In this document: positions 45,901 through 56,740 of the stretch, piece after piece
Numbering within the stretch: position 1 is the stretch's first letter
Layout of the letters: the number at the start of each line of letters is the position of its first letter
Assembly: GCF_000002235.5 (NCBI RefSeq)
Contig: NW_022145604.1
Span: forward strand, 5,298,077-5,362,076
DNA length: 64,000 nucleotides
Reading direction: 5' to 3'
Source of the DNA: Strongylocentrotus purpuratus
Lineage: Eukaryota > Echinodermata > Echinoidea > Camarodonta > Strongylocentrotidae
Notes under the pieces: generated by a model
What the model was told of the DNA's origin: nothing
What the model saw: only the letters and a program-made list of their open reading frames with translations
The model's database searches: none
Program-made: the position numbers and the translations under genes

Positions 45901-48900
45901 AGGGTAATGATATACTTTTTATGAGGCACATTATAGTATATTTGTAAAGTAACTGTGCTATATGAATTGACATGTAATGAACTTGTCCGGTATACATGTA
46001 AAAGTAGCGGTTTGAAATGTTGTTATTGTACACCAATCCCTCTTGTAACCAGGTCGAGAATGAGTACGGGAGCTACCAGACATGCGACCACCAATACCAG
46101 AGACAGCTCTATCACCTGTTCCGTGCCAATCTGGGTCCAGACGTGGTCCTCTTCACCACGGACGGACCAGGGGATCACCTTCTGCAGTGTGGCACGCTGC
46201 AGGATATGTACGCAACGATAGACTTTGGTGCAGGTCAGTTGGATGGCTGAATTGTGACTGTTTTACAGATTAAGAAAAAACACAAAGAAGACAAAATACA
46301 AAAACAATAGTTACAATAAACAAATGTATATATTTATTTATGTGTACATCTATATATATAGAATTGAGTGAATGAAACACAAAATAGAAATACAATTTTA
46401 ACCTCCATCTATGAAAACCACAAAAGGTATGTTTCTGTCCCCTGACCCCTGTGTCTTTAACCCTTACTGTACTGGGCTATTTTGAGCACCCACTGACTGG
46501 GGGGGGGGGGGGCCTGGGAGGCCCCCCCCCCTATGATCTCGGCCGACGATTGTCCGATGAACACGAAAATTTGCATGTTTGTAGATATTTATGTAAGGAA
46601 CAAGATAGTATAATTAGTTTTTTCCGAAAATATGCAAATTTTTGTTAGTCTAATTAATTATGCAAAATGCGCTAATATTATGCATTTTACAGAAAACGTG
46701 TCAAACTCCACTTTTTGAATGTTGAAACTCATTATTTATATGAAACTTCTTTTCTAACACAAAAAAGTTATTTTAATGTAATTAATAATGATAATTTATG
46801 CAAATTTTGATGGTTTTTAATTTTTTTAAATTTTTTTTTTATGACATGCGCATACTAATTGTTATGTAATGGCTTACAGGTATATCCGATTTTTACGAAA
46901 ATGGTATCAAAATGTGCGTAAGACTTGAGGGAAAAAAGTCATGAAATGACAATTCAAAATTCCAAGTGGTTGTGGCGAAATCTTCGAAAATTTCGAGGAG
47001 GGGGGGGGGGGCCCCCCCCCCCCAGTACAGTAAGGGTTAACTATTTTCCTCTTGTCTACCAAGTTTTTTTAAACAAGATATCATCATTCTTTTTTTCATG
47101 TAGGATCCAATTCCACAGGAATGTTTCAAGAAATGAGGAAATTTGAGCCAAAGGGGCCTTTGGTGAGTTGAATTTTCTTCCTTCTTCTTTTTCACTTACA
47201 AATTTGTGACTTTGTTGGTATAAGGGTGTAAAGACTCCCTGCCTTGTTGAGGTTTTTGAAAATGTCTTTATTATTCCAGGGTATTTTGCCTGTGAAAAAT
47301 TGGTTGTAATTCCTTCATAGTTGTTTTGAATATTCTGCATGACTGTGGTAACTAGTATTCAAATGGTTCTAAAGATTCAAAAGATTACAATTGTTATAAT
47401 ACTATACAAAAAATTGGAAGATGTAAATTTTGATCAAAATTTTCTTGTGTTTTGATGTTGATTATACGGTTGCATTGTTCAAAGTGTTTATCCTATACAA
47501 ATTTTTTTTTTTTTTTTATGAAAGTGGACAATTTAATGCTAACTCTTTTAAACTCTTTTTATGCCACACAAGTACTCTCCCTGAGCCACATTGTATTTAT
47601 CATGGGATAGATGGGATATCAAAGGCTTCAATATTACTCAACTGTGTCCAGTGCAAGATGTTATGTATGTCATGTAATGCCTGGCTGGAATGCTCCCCAG
47701 GGAGTGGAGATTGTGCACACGTTGTGTGCGGGCAAGCACTGAATCCAATTATTATTATTATTGTTATTAAAAAGTATTTCATCAAGCTAGTCAAGGCTGG
47801 AAATTGGTACTTTTGCAAAGCCATTGTGCTGCACAAAGCTATCCTTCCATCAGTTGATAATTATTATTTTGTGCAAAATTGCACATGTGGCAAACAAACG
47901 ACCATGCAGAGAGGTGGAGAAAGCAAGCAAAGTGTTAAAGGTATAGACCAGTTTTGGAAACGCCCCTCTCTCAAAAAATGAAATGGAAGCTCTTATTACC
48001 AATCATGTGAAAGAACATGTTTTGACTAATACGTGATGATACAAATTTTGCCGGGAAACTGCCTACTAAATGATATATGTGGTAAATTATTATATCTATC
48101 TGGACTGGATAGATATCGCGTAGTCCCATAAACATCTTTCTGTGTACAGTGCTTGTAACTTTACCAAGACTGGGCCAAATTTCTTATCACTTTGATGATT
48201 CCAGGACCTTGTAGTACACACCAATACTTATTTGCTTGATGATCAACCTTTTCTGATTGATTCCACAACGTTTCTTTCACAATGCAATTGCATGACCATA
48301 ACTGGTCTATACCTTAAACAATCTTGTTGTTGGTATTTTTCTTCTCAGGTCAATTCAGAATACTACACAGGCTGGCTGGACCACTGGGAGCACCCGCATC
48401 AAACCGTGAAAACAGCAGCTGTCTGTACATCACTTGACCAGATGCTTGCTTTAGGTGCTAATGTGAACATGTGAGTTCAGACGGCTGTAATATATATGGA
48501 TGAGATCATGATTATCTTACTTTTTCATAATGATAGTACATTTAGATGAAATGTTGATGGCAGTGATGCACACCTATGATGGAACATTCATTTCTTCAAG
48601 TCAGGTCTATGTACTGTATATCAGGCAATAATCTTAGTAGACTTTGAAGCAATGAATGTACATTAACAGAAAGCTGTAAATATGTACTCTGCTGTTTTAT
48701 CCAGTAATAATAATAATGGGTTCTTTTATAGCGCTCATGTCGCTCCTGGCGCTCCCGATTATTATCCTGGCTTTAGCACGGCTGCCATACGGCGCTCTAG
48801 CATTTCAAGGAATAAATTCTTACCAGGTACCCATTTATTACAGGTATACTGTGGAAAACTGCTTCCAAAAACCTGAAGCATTCAAATTTCATGACATACA

Positions 48901-51900
48901 GTTATGTGGACCGCACTTTACACTCATAATACTTTGCATAATACTTTAAATACGCTTAGGAACCTTTGGTACATTCTGTAACATTTTCCCACCACTGTTT
49001 GCCGTTCATTTATAGATTGAATTGTTTTCTTTTCCATGGTGGATATTTCTTGGTAAATGTAGTTTACCTTCCTATTATTCATTTATTAAAAGTATCTCTG
49101 AACTATCTTGCTTTTGCTTTGAACTCTTGTATTTTAGTGTCATACTTCAATGATCATAAAAGGTACCATGTAATGAAAGCAATATTTGTGTACAAATGGT
49201 TCATATAACAAGAAAAAAATGAATGGGTTCAAATTTACATTTTGATCAGGTACATGTTTGAAGGGGGCACCAACTTTGGGTTCTGGAATGGAGCGAACTA
49301 CCCGACCTTTAACCCCCAGCCTACCAGCTATGACTATGATGCCCCACTCACAGAGGCAGGAGACCCCACCCCAAAGTACATGGCAATCAGAAATGTGATC
49401 GGAAAGGTGAAAGAATCCCATTGCTGTTCAGTTACTATCTAAACACCAAAATGATTTTACCCCCCCCCCCCCCCTGTCACAGAGGCAGGGAACCCCACCC
49501 CAAAGTTTGTTGCTAGTGGAAAGGTGATTAGTACAGTAGAAGGAATATAATAATTAACATTTCACATACAAATTACACATTTTTTCATCAACCTTCAACA
49601 ATGTTACTGAGTCACTTTAAAGCAGTCGATATGTCTTTTATATGCCGAATCGAAACAAAAATCTACCAACAATTCTTACCTTACCCTTTTATTGAGTAAA
49701 GATTGGTTAAAACATCACAAAAAAAATCTGAGACACTGCTGGAAAAATGCCTGAAATTTTCAATCATTTGGGAATCGCAGACAAAAAGCCCTGTATGGTG
49801 TCCGTGCTCGCACAAAGACAATTTTAACAGGTAAACCAATGGGAATCGCGGCATGAGGGCATTTTTTTAAAAACTGTTGACTGGTAGGCAAGCATGGCTT
49901 AAAAGTCGACTCAAATTTCGATCAATCAGATGGCTAGATTTGTAAAGTGAGGTATATAATTCTTACTCTGCCCTTAAAACATTTGTGCCATATTTCAGTA
50001 TCTTCCTCTACCTGCTGGACCCATACCCCCTCCCACCAAGAAGTATGCCTACGGGGTGGTGGAGATGGAATTCACAGCAACCATCTACGACGTCTTGGAT
50101 CAGCTGTGCCCTTATGGACCAATCATGACGGACTATCCCATTACCATGGAAGCCATGCAACAGGTAGAATGGACAAGAGAGGGAGCCCTTTAGTTTATTT
50201 TTTCAGTCTCAGGAGAGTTTGGCACTTAGGTTAGAGTTGGGCACATTATGGCAAATACCTCTTTGTTGGGCAAGCACAAAACAGTCAATGCCGTGTTGTG
50301 ACCAAATGAAGTGAAACAAATTTGATGTTACTCCACGTAAAGATGGCTCAGGGTATGTTACAGAGGCATCTTCCTGTAAAAAGAATTCTCACCATTGCAT
50401 AATAAACTAGATGGTCTAACCGAGCATGGTTAAGAGATTTTAGACTGAACAACCCGAGGATAACTTCACCCTTGCAAGGAAATTGATGACAAGGGTGATA
50501 ATAACATGTACACTCCTGTATGAAAATGCATAAAACTACTAAACCACTAAAAGCTTTCAAACATTTTAATAATAATTGTAATGTCATCTACTTCTACTTC
50601 TACGAGGATACTCAGCAGGATCCATAAGTCAGGATGTATAGTGCTGAGGAATATACTATCTAGTTCTTGGTCTAGATGCTGGGTGGAAGCTCTCCCTTGA
50701 AGCCCTCCAGTGAAGTAGCGTCAAGGGTGATCTTTGAAAGTGCAGTTACTGTCCGAGGGACAAATGAGTTCTGGTAGAGCTGGGTGCGGGATGGGATAGC
50801 CAGTAACTTCTTTGAGTGATGCTTTTGTGTGTTGCTGGCAATCATGGGTTCATGTTGCAAATATATCTACTTTATTACTGGTACATATGCTGCGACAGAT
50901 TTTGATTCAAAACTGTTAACGTCCCCCCTCCCCCCCCCCCCCACTCCCCTCCTTCTGGTCACATATTTTGTGTAATTCATAGCATTCTCGATCAAATTAC
51001 AATGCATAAAATTATTGTTATTGAAAAGGGACACTGTATCTCAATGGATTCATGTACACCCTCCAATACTCTGTATCTACAATGTACTGTTTGTGAAGAT
51101 GTTGTGGTCGAATGGATAAAACACTGGAATTTGGATCTCATGGTTCATAGTTTGAATCCGGTTGTGGCACTAGTGTCCTTTGGCAAGATATTAATCTACA
51201 TTTGCCACTCTCCACCCAGGGGTACCTGGTAGGGAGAAATTCTTTGAAGGCTTTAGCGCCTTATCATGGCGGATCGGCTACAGCCAGGGTCACATACTTT
51301 GTACTATAAGGCGCAATGTGGTGTCTTTGTATAGTAGCTGCATAATATAAATGCACATATTATTACACGGTATCACCTGTATTTGTATTGTTTACTGTAC
51401 AGTATCAGGGATTCATGCTCTATCGTACCAAGCTACCACAGGACTACACTATTGCAAACCTGACCGTAGATGGCATCAGAGACAGGGGCTATGTCATCAT
51501 TGATCAGGTAATAGAACAACTAGGTCCTGTTGCATAAAACTTATCGTTGATGGTAATTTTGCCATCAATGGTAACTTCCATGGAATACTTGGTTTTGATT
51601 GGCTGTTGAGCAATGTTATCATGGAAGTTACCATTGATGGCAGAGTTACCATTAATGGTAAGTTTTATGCAACAGATCCCTGGCATAGATTTGGGGTACC
51701 ATGTTACCCCCACCCTCCCCCAAGTGAAGGGCAAGAAGAAGAAAAAAAAGGAGGGGGAAAAAAAGAAAATAAAGAAAAGGAAAAGGATGTAAAGAGAACA
51801 AGAGATAAAAGGAAAGTAAGAATTTCAGTGTAAGTGAAAAAGGATGAGAAAAGATCATGATAAAATAGTATGGCCCCTTTCTCTTAGCTATGGCTTTGTT

Positions 51901-54761
51901 TATATGCATTTGGTACAGTCAAATGAGATATACATGACTCATGGCTCTGAGTCTGTTCGATAGTCTCTATATGATATGGAAATTACATTATAATAAATGT
52001 ATAGTTTTAATGATTTTTATTGATGAACCATCTAAATAAGGCATGGGGGTTAAATGAGCACACAATTGTGTGTGCATGAATTAGGTGAACTTTTGAGTGA
52101 TTTCATACAATGTGCTCAGGCGTCGACAGACTAGAGCTTTGACTTTTTGTTTCTTTCAATTATTGGAAGTTATGGATGAAATGTATCTGTATATGAACAT
52201 TTGCATCATAATAATACAAAAAATAATAATAATAGGGATGATATTATTATATTATGCAAAGGTTGGCTTACCAGAACATAATATTATTTATGATGTTTGC
52301 ATTTGTTCAGGTTTGGGTTGGAACGTTGAACAGAGTGAACGCAACCACTATGAACATCACAGGAAGTGAAGGAATGACCCTTGACATTTTTGTAGAGAAC
52401 CAAGGTCATATCAACTATGGGTCAGGACTCTATGACCCAAAGGTAGGACGTACTTCATCGCCATATATTTTTATTCTTTTTATTTCTTCATTTCTCTTTT
52501 TCTTCTTCATCATGCTCTCCTTCTTGTCCACCTCCTTGTTTCTTCTTTGTTTCCTCCTTTTTTTTCCTTCTTTTTCTTTTCCTCCTTTTCCTATTTTTCT
52601 TCCTCCTTCTCCTTCTTCTTTTCTTGTTCTTAATCTTTATCGTTGTTCTTCCTCTTCATTCTCTTCCTTCCCCTTCCTGTGTTTTTTCTTCATCTCTGTC
52701 ATGTTTGTTTCCTTCTCTTCTTAATCTCTTTGTTTCCCTTCTGTTTCTTCTTTTATGTAATTGAGTTACTCAACTCATTTGCCCTTGCGATGCTTTGGAT
52801 GGTAAATATTATATAAATAGTGAATGGCCATGAGTGCAATGGTACAAAATTTTGTACGAGGTGAAAGATAAGAGACGGTTGAATGGAGCGTCTCATCTTT
52901 CACCGAATGCAAAATATTGTTCCATTGCACGAATAAAGACCATTCACTATTTGTTTTATACAACACCTCGGACGTTATCAAGATTTAAACAATTTTTGTT
53001 TAAAGAACATTTTTTTTAAGCCTAAATCTCAGTGATTTTTAGATTTTTTTTATTGATAAAATTGCCGATAGTGAGCGCGCACTATTATTAAGCAGGCACG
53101 CAGCTGTTGCGCACGCCATGGGCGTACCATGCTTTATGTTTATTGTTACGCCGAGTGCCATTTCTGTTGATCCATTCGCACCATTGCACGTTGACTTCAC
53201 TTAGCTCACAATATACTTTGTACATCGTTAGTGACGTCAGAGTGCAATGGTGCGAAAGGATCAACTGGAGTTGCACGGCTGGAGAATGATGCCGCTCAAT
53301 GGTAATTTTAGCGCATGTCATGTGATCAAGAATTGACCAATGAGGTTGCAAGAATCTTAGTAGGCGTTGTATAATGGTTCTTAGGCCTTTAATAATACCT
53401 GTTTTGTTTTTGTGTTTGTTATCACCCTGCAGGGCATCATTAGTAACGTCACGTTAGACGGTGCCATCCTTGAAAAATGGTCCATCTATTCCTTAGACCT
53501 GGACAACATTCTTCCAAAACTCCAATCCCTCCATCGTCAGGGGAAGCGCAAGATGGGAAACACTGTCCAAGAGAGGGCGCCACACTGGAGAGATGGAGGC
53601 TACGTACCATCGTTCTATCTAGGATCATTTCCAAATCTTTCAGCGATCGATCCACCGCAGGATACCTTCTTGAAGTCTAGCGGCTGGACAAAGGTAATAA
53701 TAATAATATTGGATTCTTATATAGCGCACGTATCGACCTTGCAAGGTCCTCAAGGCGCTCCAACATTATCCGGCTATGCTAGGCTGCTGATTTCAGCGCT
53801 CACAGCATTTTAAGGAATTCCTTCCTACCGGTACCCATTTAACACCTGGGTGGAGAGTGGAAAGTGTAGATCAATGTCTTGCCAAAGGACATTAGTGCCG
53901 CGACGGGACTCGAACTGCGGACCCTGTGATTAACAGTCCGACCACTTATCCACTTCGCCACAACACTTCTAGGGATAAATGATATGCTCTTTTACCAGGC
54001 AAAGAAATTTGACTTTCAGTTAAATCAATATCATGGTAGTTGGGTTGATGCCTCTTGTTTAAAGATATGCACCTGCTCGTATTTGTAGGGTAATTTGGGG
54101 AGGTTCCCAATTTCCCATACATTTGTATGTCCTCTTGTGGCTAAAAGTCCTGTTCCTAATGTGCACTGGAGTTCACAGGTCCAAATCAGGTATTAAGAAA
54201 TACTAGACCTGTAAATAACAGAAAGAAATGAAGGTTAAAATTCCGGTTTAAGTTTCTAGGAAGTACTGAAAACAAGACACCCCCCCCCCCCCAACAATCA
54301 GCAGATTACATTTTATAGGGATGAATATTGATGTATTTTACCTTTCCAATACCCAAATTGGATTTATTTGGTTCATTTAATTTTAATTGTCAATGTTATT
54401 TTTAATCTTGCCCACTCTCCCTTTGGGGTGCCTTTAATCAGCCTCTCATTCTCCCCTCTTCCGTCCATCAAAGGGCCAAGCCTTCATCAACGACTTCAAT
54501 CTGGGCAGGTACTGGCCTCGGGCCGGACCCCAAGTCACGCTCTTTGTTCCAGCCAACCTACTTAGACCAAGTCCAGTCGAGAACACGGTCCTATTCTTGG
54601 AACTAGAGAGACCGCCTTGCTTCAATCAGACTGAAGCATGTACTGTAGAGTTTATAGATCGACCAATAATCAATTCCACTGTCGCTGCTAGACCAGATGA
54701 GACGTTCAGGGACAGAAAGTATATTCCTGAAGGGCATGATTTTACTAATCTCAAGCATTGA
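41176..54761 (+). CDS. GLB1: Lysosomal beta-galactosidase, glycoside hydrolase family 35
   Basis: Fourteen exons join without a frame break into 670 aa (human 677): 41176-41241, 42562-42731, 43237-43387, 44257-44317, 44919-45013, 46053-46233, 47104-47162, 48349-48470, 49250-49406, 49999-50163, 51403-51507, 52311-52442, 53433-53693, 54474-54761. The enzyme removes terminal beta-galactose from gangliosides, keratan sulfate and glycoproteins in the lysosome. Residues 1-20 are a signal peptide. The TIM barrel follows, with acid/base Glu185 in VENEYG and nucleophile Glu265 in NSEYYTGW, each three residues before its human counterpart (188 and 268). [16 protein letters not shown] and [10 protein letters not shown] are family signatures, and [18 protein letters not shown] closes the jelly-roll domains. 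Several N-glycosylation sites are present. Introns hold at least twelve transposon copies. A CLEAR-like site lies upstream. Confidence 0.96.
41641..42110. mobile_element. hAT-like MITE, 470 bp, in GLB1 intron 1
   Basis: The ends GTAGGGGCGCTGGTCCGAGA and TCTCGGACCAGTGCCCCTAC are inverted copies, flanked by the 8-bp direct repeat GATAAACA (41633-41640 and 42111-42118; boundary ambiguous by one base). The interior repeats GTTTATGAGGA-type phrases. Confidence 0.82.
43416..43684. mobile_element. MITE, TIR GGGGTCGTTTC, in GLB1 intron 3
   Basis: GGGGTCGTTTCATGAAAC at the left and TTTTGAGAAACGACCCC at the right are inverted. Inner segments with CTTTGTC and GACAAAG also pair. Confidence 0.75.
45062..45450. 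mobile_element. Long foldback element in GLB1 intron 5
   Basis: Two arms of about 190 bp (45062-45253 and 45264-45450) are inverted copies around a 10-base loop. Shared pieces include TCTATAGAG, GATGTCATCAAAAATCTATT, GACCATCTGAATAAATATAT and AACTCAGTGTTGTAGTGCT. Transcription of GLB1 would place a long hairpin in the pre-mRNA. Confidence 0.88.
45815..45955 (+). mobile_element. Decayed SINE body fragment in GLB1 intron 5
   Basis: ACATTAATATTCATTTGCCT, CTCTACACCCAGCTG and GGCTAGGGCCAGGGTAATGA match, with mismatches, the body of the SINE at 51099-51340. The tRNA-like head is missing. Confidence 0.5.
46461..47036. mobile_element. piggyBac-like MITE, 576 bp, in GLB1 intron 6
   Basis: Perfect 16-bp inverted ends CCCTTACTGTACTGGG are flanked by TTAA on both sides (46457-46460 and 47037-47040). 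TTAA targets with CCC-starting ends are diagnostic of the piggyBac superfamily. Runs of G and C lie just inside both ends. The right end is about 65 bp before exon 7. Confidence 0.88.
47560..47770 (+). mobile_element. Possible SINE/LINE 3' end with (ATT)n tail in GLB1 intron 7
   Basis: A GGGAGTGGAGATTGTGCACA and GCAAGCACTGAATCCAAT stretch ends in (ATT)n with one G. The tail type matches the SINEs elsewhere in the window; no tRNA head is clear. Confidence 0.4.
47939..48313. mobile_element. TTAA-flanked MITE in GLB1 intron 7
   Basis: AGGTATAGACCAGTTTTGG at the left and ACTGGTCTATACCT at the right are inverted copies flanked by TTAA (47935-47938 and 48314-48317). The interior shares CAACGTTTCTTTCACAATGC and TGTGTACAGTGCTTGTAACT with 15605-15968 and 56524-56740. 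It ends 35 bp before exon 8. Confidence 0.8.
48706..48850 (-). mobile_element. SINE 3' fragment in GLB1 intron 8
   Basis: AATAATAATAATGGGTTCTT, TATAGCGCTCATGTCGCTCC and CCAGGTACCCATTTATTAC match the tail and body of the SINE at 53695-53967 in the same minus orientation. The tRNA-like head is absent. Confidence 0.7.
51099..51340 (+). mobile_element. tRNA-derived SINE in GLB1 intron 10
   Basis: The head GTTGTGGTCGAATGGATAAA has an A-box-like start and AGTTTGAATCCGG a decayed B box. The body (GTGTCCTTTGGCAAGATATT, CCACTCTCCACCCAGG, GGGTACCTGGTAGGGA) is shared with 53695-53967. Confidence 0.75.
51523..51679. mobile_element. MITE, TIR GTTGCATAAAACTTA, in GLB1 intron 11
   Basis: CTGTTGCATAAAACTTA at the left and TAAGTTTTATGCAACAG at the right are inverted. 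Inside, TTGATGGTAA, CCATCAATGGTAACTTCCAT and their complements give nearly complete self-pairing. It begins 15 bp after the exon 11 donor. Confidence 0.88.
52455..52745. repeat. Polypyrimidine (TTC-rich) tract in GLB1 intron 12
   Basis: About 290 bp rich in C and T with TTCTTC and TCCTCC phrases and few purines, starting just after the exon 12 donor. Confidence 0.7.
52813..52955. mobile_element. Foldback element in GLB1 intron 12
   Basis: ATAAATAGTGAATGGCCATG and GACCATTCACTATTTGTTTT at the ends, GTGCAATGG and CCATTGCAC, and GTGAAAGATAAGAGACG and CGTCTCATCTTTCAC pair across a short loop. Confidence 0.78.
53168..53267. repeat. Inverted repeat in GLB1 intron 12
   Basis: GTTGATCCATTCGCACCATT with GCAC is repeated inverted as GTGCAATGGTGCGAAAGGAT with CAAC, around about 45 bp. 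It shares the GTGCAATGGT word with the foldback at 52813-52955. Confidence 0.65.
53695..53967 (-). mobile_element. tRNA-derived SINE abutting the GLB1 exon 13 donor
   Basis: On the minus strand the head reads AGTGTTGTGGCGAAGTGGAT with B box CAGTTCGAGTCCC. Then come GCGGCACTAATGTCCTTTGG, CCACTCTCCACCCAGGTGTT, a TATATAAGAATCCAATATT end and an (ATT)n tail. The tail, read on the plus strand, starts one base inside the intron, so the donor GTAATAATAA lies at or in the insertion junction. Confidence 0.85.
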
Positions 54762-56302
54762 ATTATTTTATTATGATATTTCATGTAAAATGTGTTTTTA
54801 TAGACTGAGGCTATTGGTGAAAAATTGAAATTATAATTGTAAAATCTCTGTGTGCAAACCATTGAGTCAATATTACTCTGTCAGTATGTATCATCTATCT
54901 GGAGCCACAAGGAAGTTAACTATATGTGAAATGTTTGAGTTAATGCCTTAGTATATATTAGCATCCACAGTAAAGAACAATTCAAAAATATTGTAGAAAA
55001 GCATCGTTTAATATACATCTATATCTGTCCAAATGCATCATTTTTCATAAACCAAACATTTAAAACCCCACTGTACTACTTGTAGCTACTTGCTCCCTCT
55101 ATATAGAAAAAAAATGCCTAATCAGTGACCATTGGTCCCCCATGATCCTCTTTTTCTTATGTTAATTGAGAGCTGAGTTGATGAGATAGCCACCTGTCAG
55201 TGACCACCCTGGGTGGTATAATCCCTCCCAACAGGCTTTAAGGCACAATTTTATAGATATGACTCAGAGATGTAGCAAAAATACATGTATACCGGTATAT
55301 GCATTCAAGTAGTATTTTTAGACAAAGCAAGTACATGTACATGTACATGAAGATGTAATGAAATTTGACTGCTTTGCGTAACACCATGCAGTGGTTAGTG
55401 CATACAGTATATATCACTAAATCTACAAGTGTATCTCTCAAATAGATTTCTAATAAAAATGCATTATTCTGATGATTCTCATGCATTTTGTAGTCAACTT
55501 TCCCACCTTGAATCTAACTAATCTTTTGTTTTATGGTGCATAGAACTTGATCTTATGTTTTGTAAATATTTTGTCCCTGGTCCATTCATGGTCCATTCAT
55601 AGTGAGTTAGTGACCATTGCGTAAGTACATACATATTTTACATGTATGCATGTGTATTCATGTGTATTTTTCACATGCATTGTAGGAACGCTACTCTGAT
55701 GTTCATGTACATTAACAGTATGTACGCTTTATAATCCTATTGGGTATACTAATATAGTGATTCTGTTCAAATTATCATTTCCCAATATTTTAGGGCTTTA
55801 GATATCATTTTTATGCAAGTTTTGTACATATTCTTTTTCTATCAAAACTGAAAGTCATCTGAAATAAGACAGTAAGTTGCAAATTAAAGGTACTCGCTTG
55901 ATTGAAGAAAAAAACAATCATATTTAATTGTCCCTTTTAAGTTTCAACATGATAATGTATTTGATTGTCAGTGTGCAATAAAAATACAAGTGCTGGAAAT
56001 TGCTTCTCAAGTTTGAATTGTTCAATTTGTAGTAAGCCATCGGTATACAATTTACTAAGCAGAAAAATATTAACAATGTACCGGTACATGTAAATGTCAT
56101 TTAATAAATAATGATAATTCTTGATGTGAGTTTGACAGTCAAACAGAAAGTTTGAAAGTTGAAACGCAAGAAGTGCTTCGTATTCCATTTCAAATAAATG
56201 CCTCAATACATTTTTTAAACAAATCTAAACTTTGTAACCGAAAATTGAAATGCGCATTACGTCATTGTGTTAGCCAAGAAATTTGGCAGAATCTTGAATA
56301 AA
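54762..56302 (+). other. Probable GLB1 3' UTR
   Basis: It follows the TGA at 54759. AATAAA occurs at 55977-55982 and 56297-56302. CATGTA-rich short repeats lie at about 55280-55345 and 55635-55680. Confidence 0.45.
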
Positions 56303-56523
56303 TTATTGATCTTTTTATGCTTTTGATTGTTTTGTACCTCCTTTTCTGTGTACATGTATTTGGATTGTTAGACGTATTGATTGATAATATAGTGAGCAAT
56401 ATTTTAAATTAGAATAATTTTACTCAACATTTTCCTTAATTATCAGTGATCAGACACCATCAAAAAAATATGTTAGAAAAGAGATAATCACCATTACAGT
56501 TAACTTGACATGAGCATGTACAT

Positions 56524-56740
56524 TAAAGATAAAGTTGAGTTCTGGTCATGCGATTGCATTGTGAAAGAAAAGGTGTGGAATGGATCAGAAAAAGATGATC
56601 ATGTAGAATGTAAGTATTGGTGTGTACTGCAAGGTTCTGGAGTCGTCAAAATCATAATAAATTTGGACCAGTCTTGGTAAAGTAACAAGCGCTGTACACA
56701 GAAAGATGTATATGGGACTACACAAATAGTGTCGAGGGCC
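56524..56740. mobile_element. Dispersed repeat copy (AGATAAAGTTGAGTTCTGG family)
   Basis: It starts TTAAAGATAAAGTTGAGTTC and ends near AGATGTATATGGGACTACAC, with GGACCAGTCTTGGTAAAG and CGCTGTACACAGAAAGATGT. This is the inverted counterpart of the right half of 47939-48313. Confidence 0.65.
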
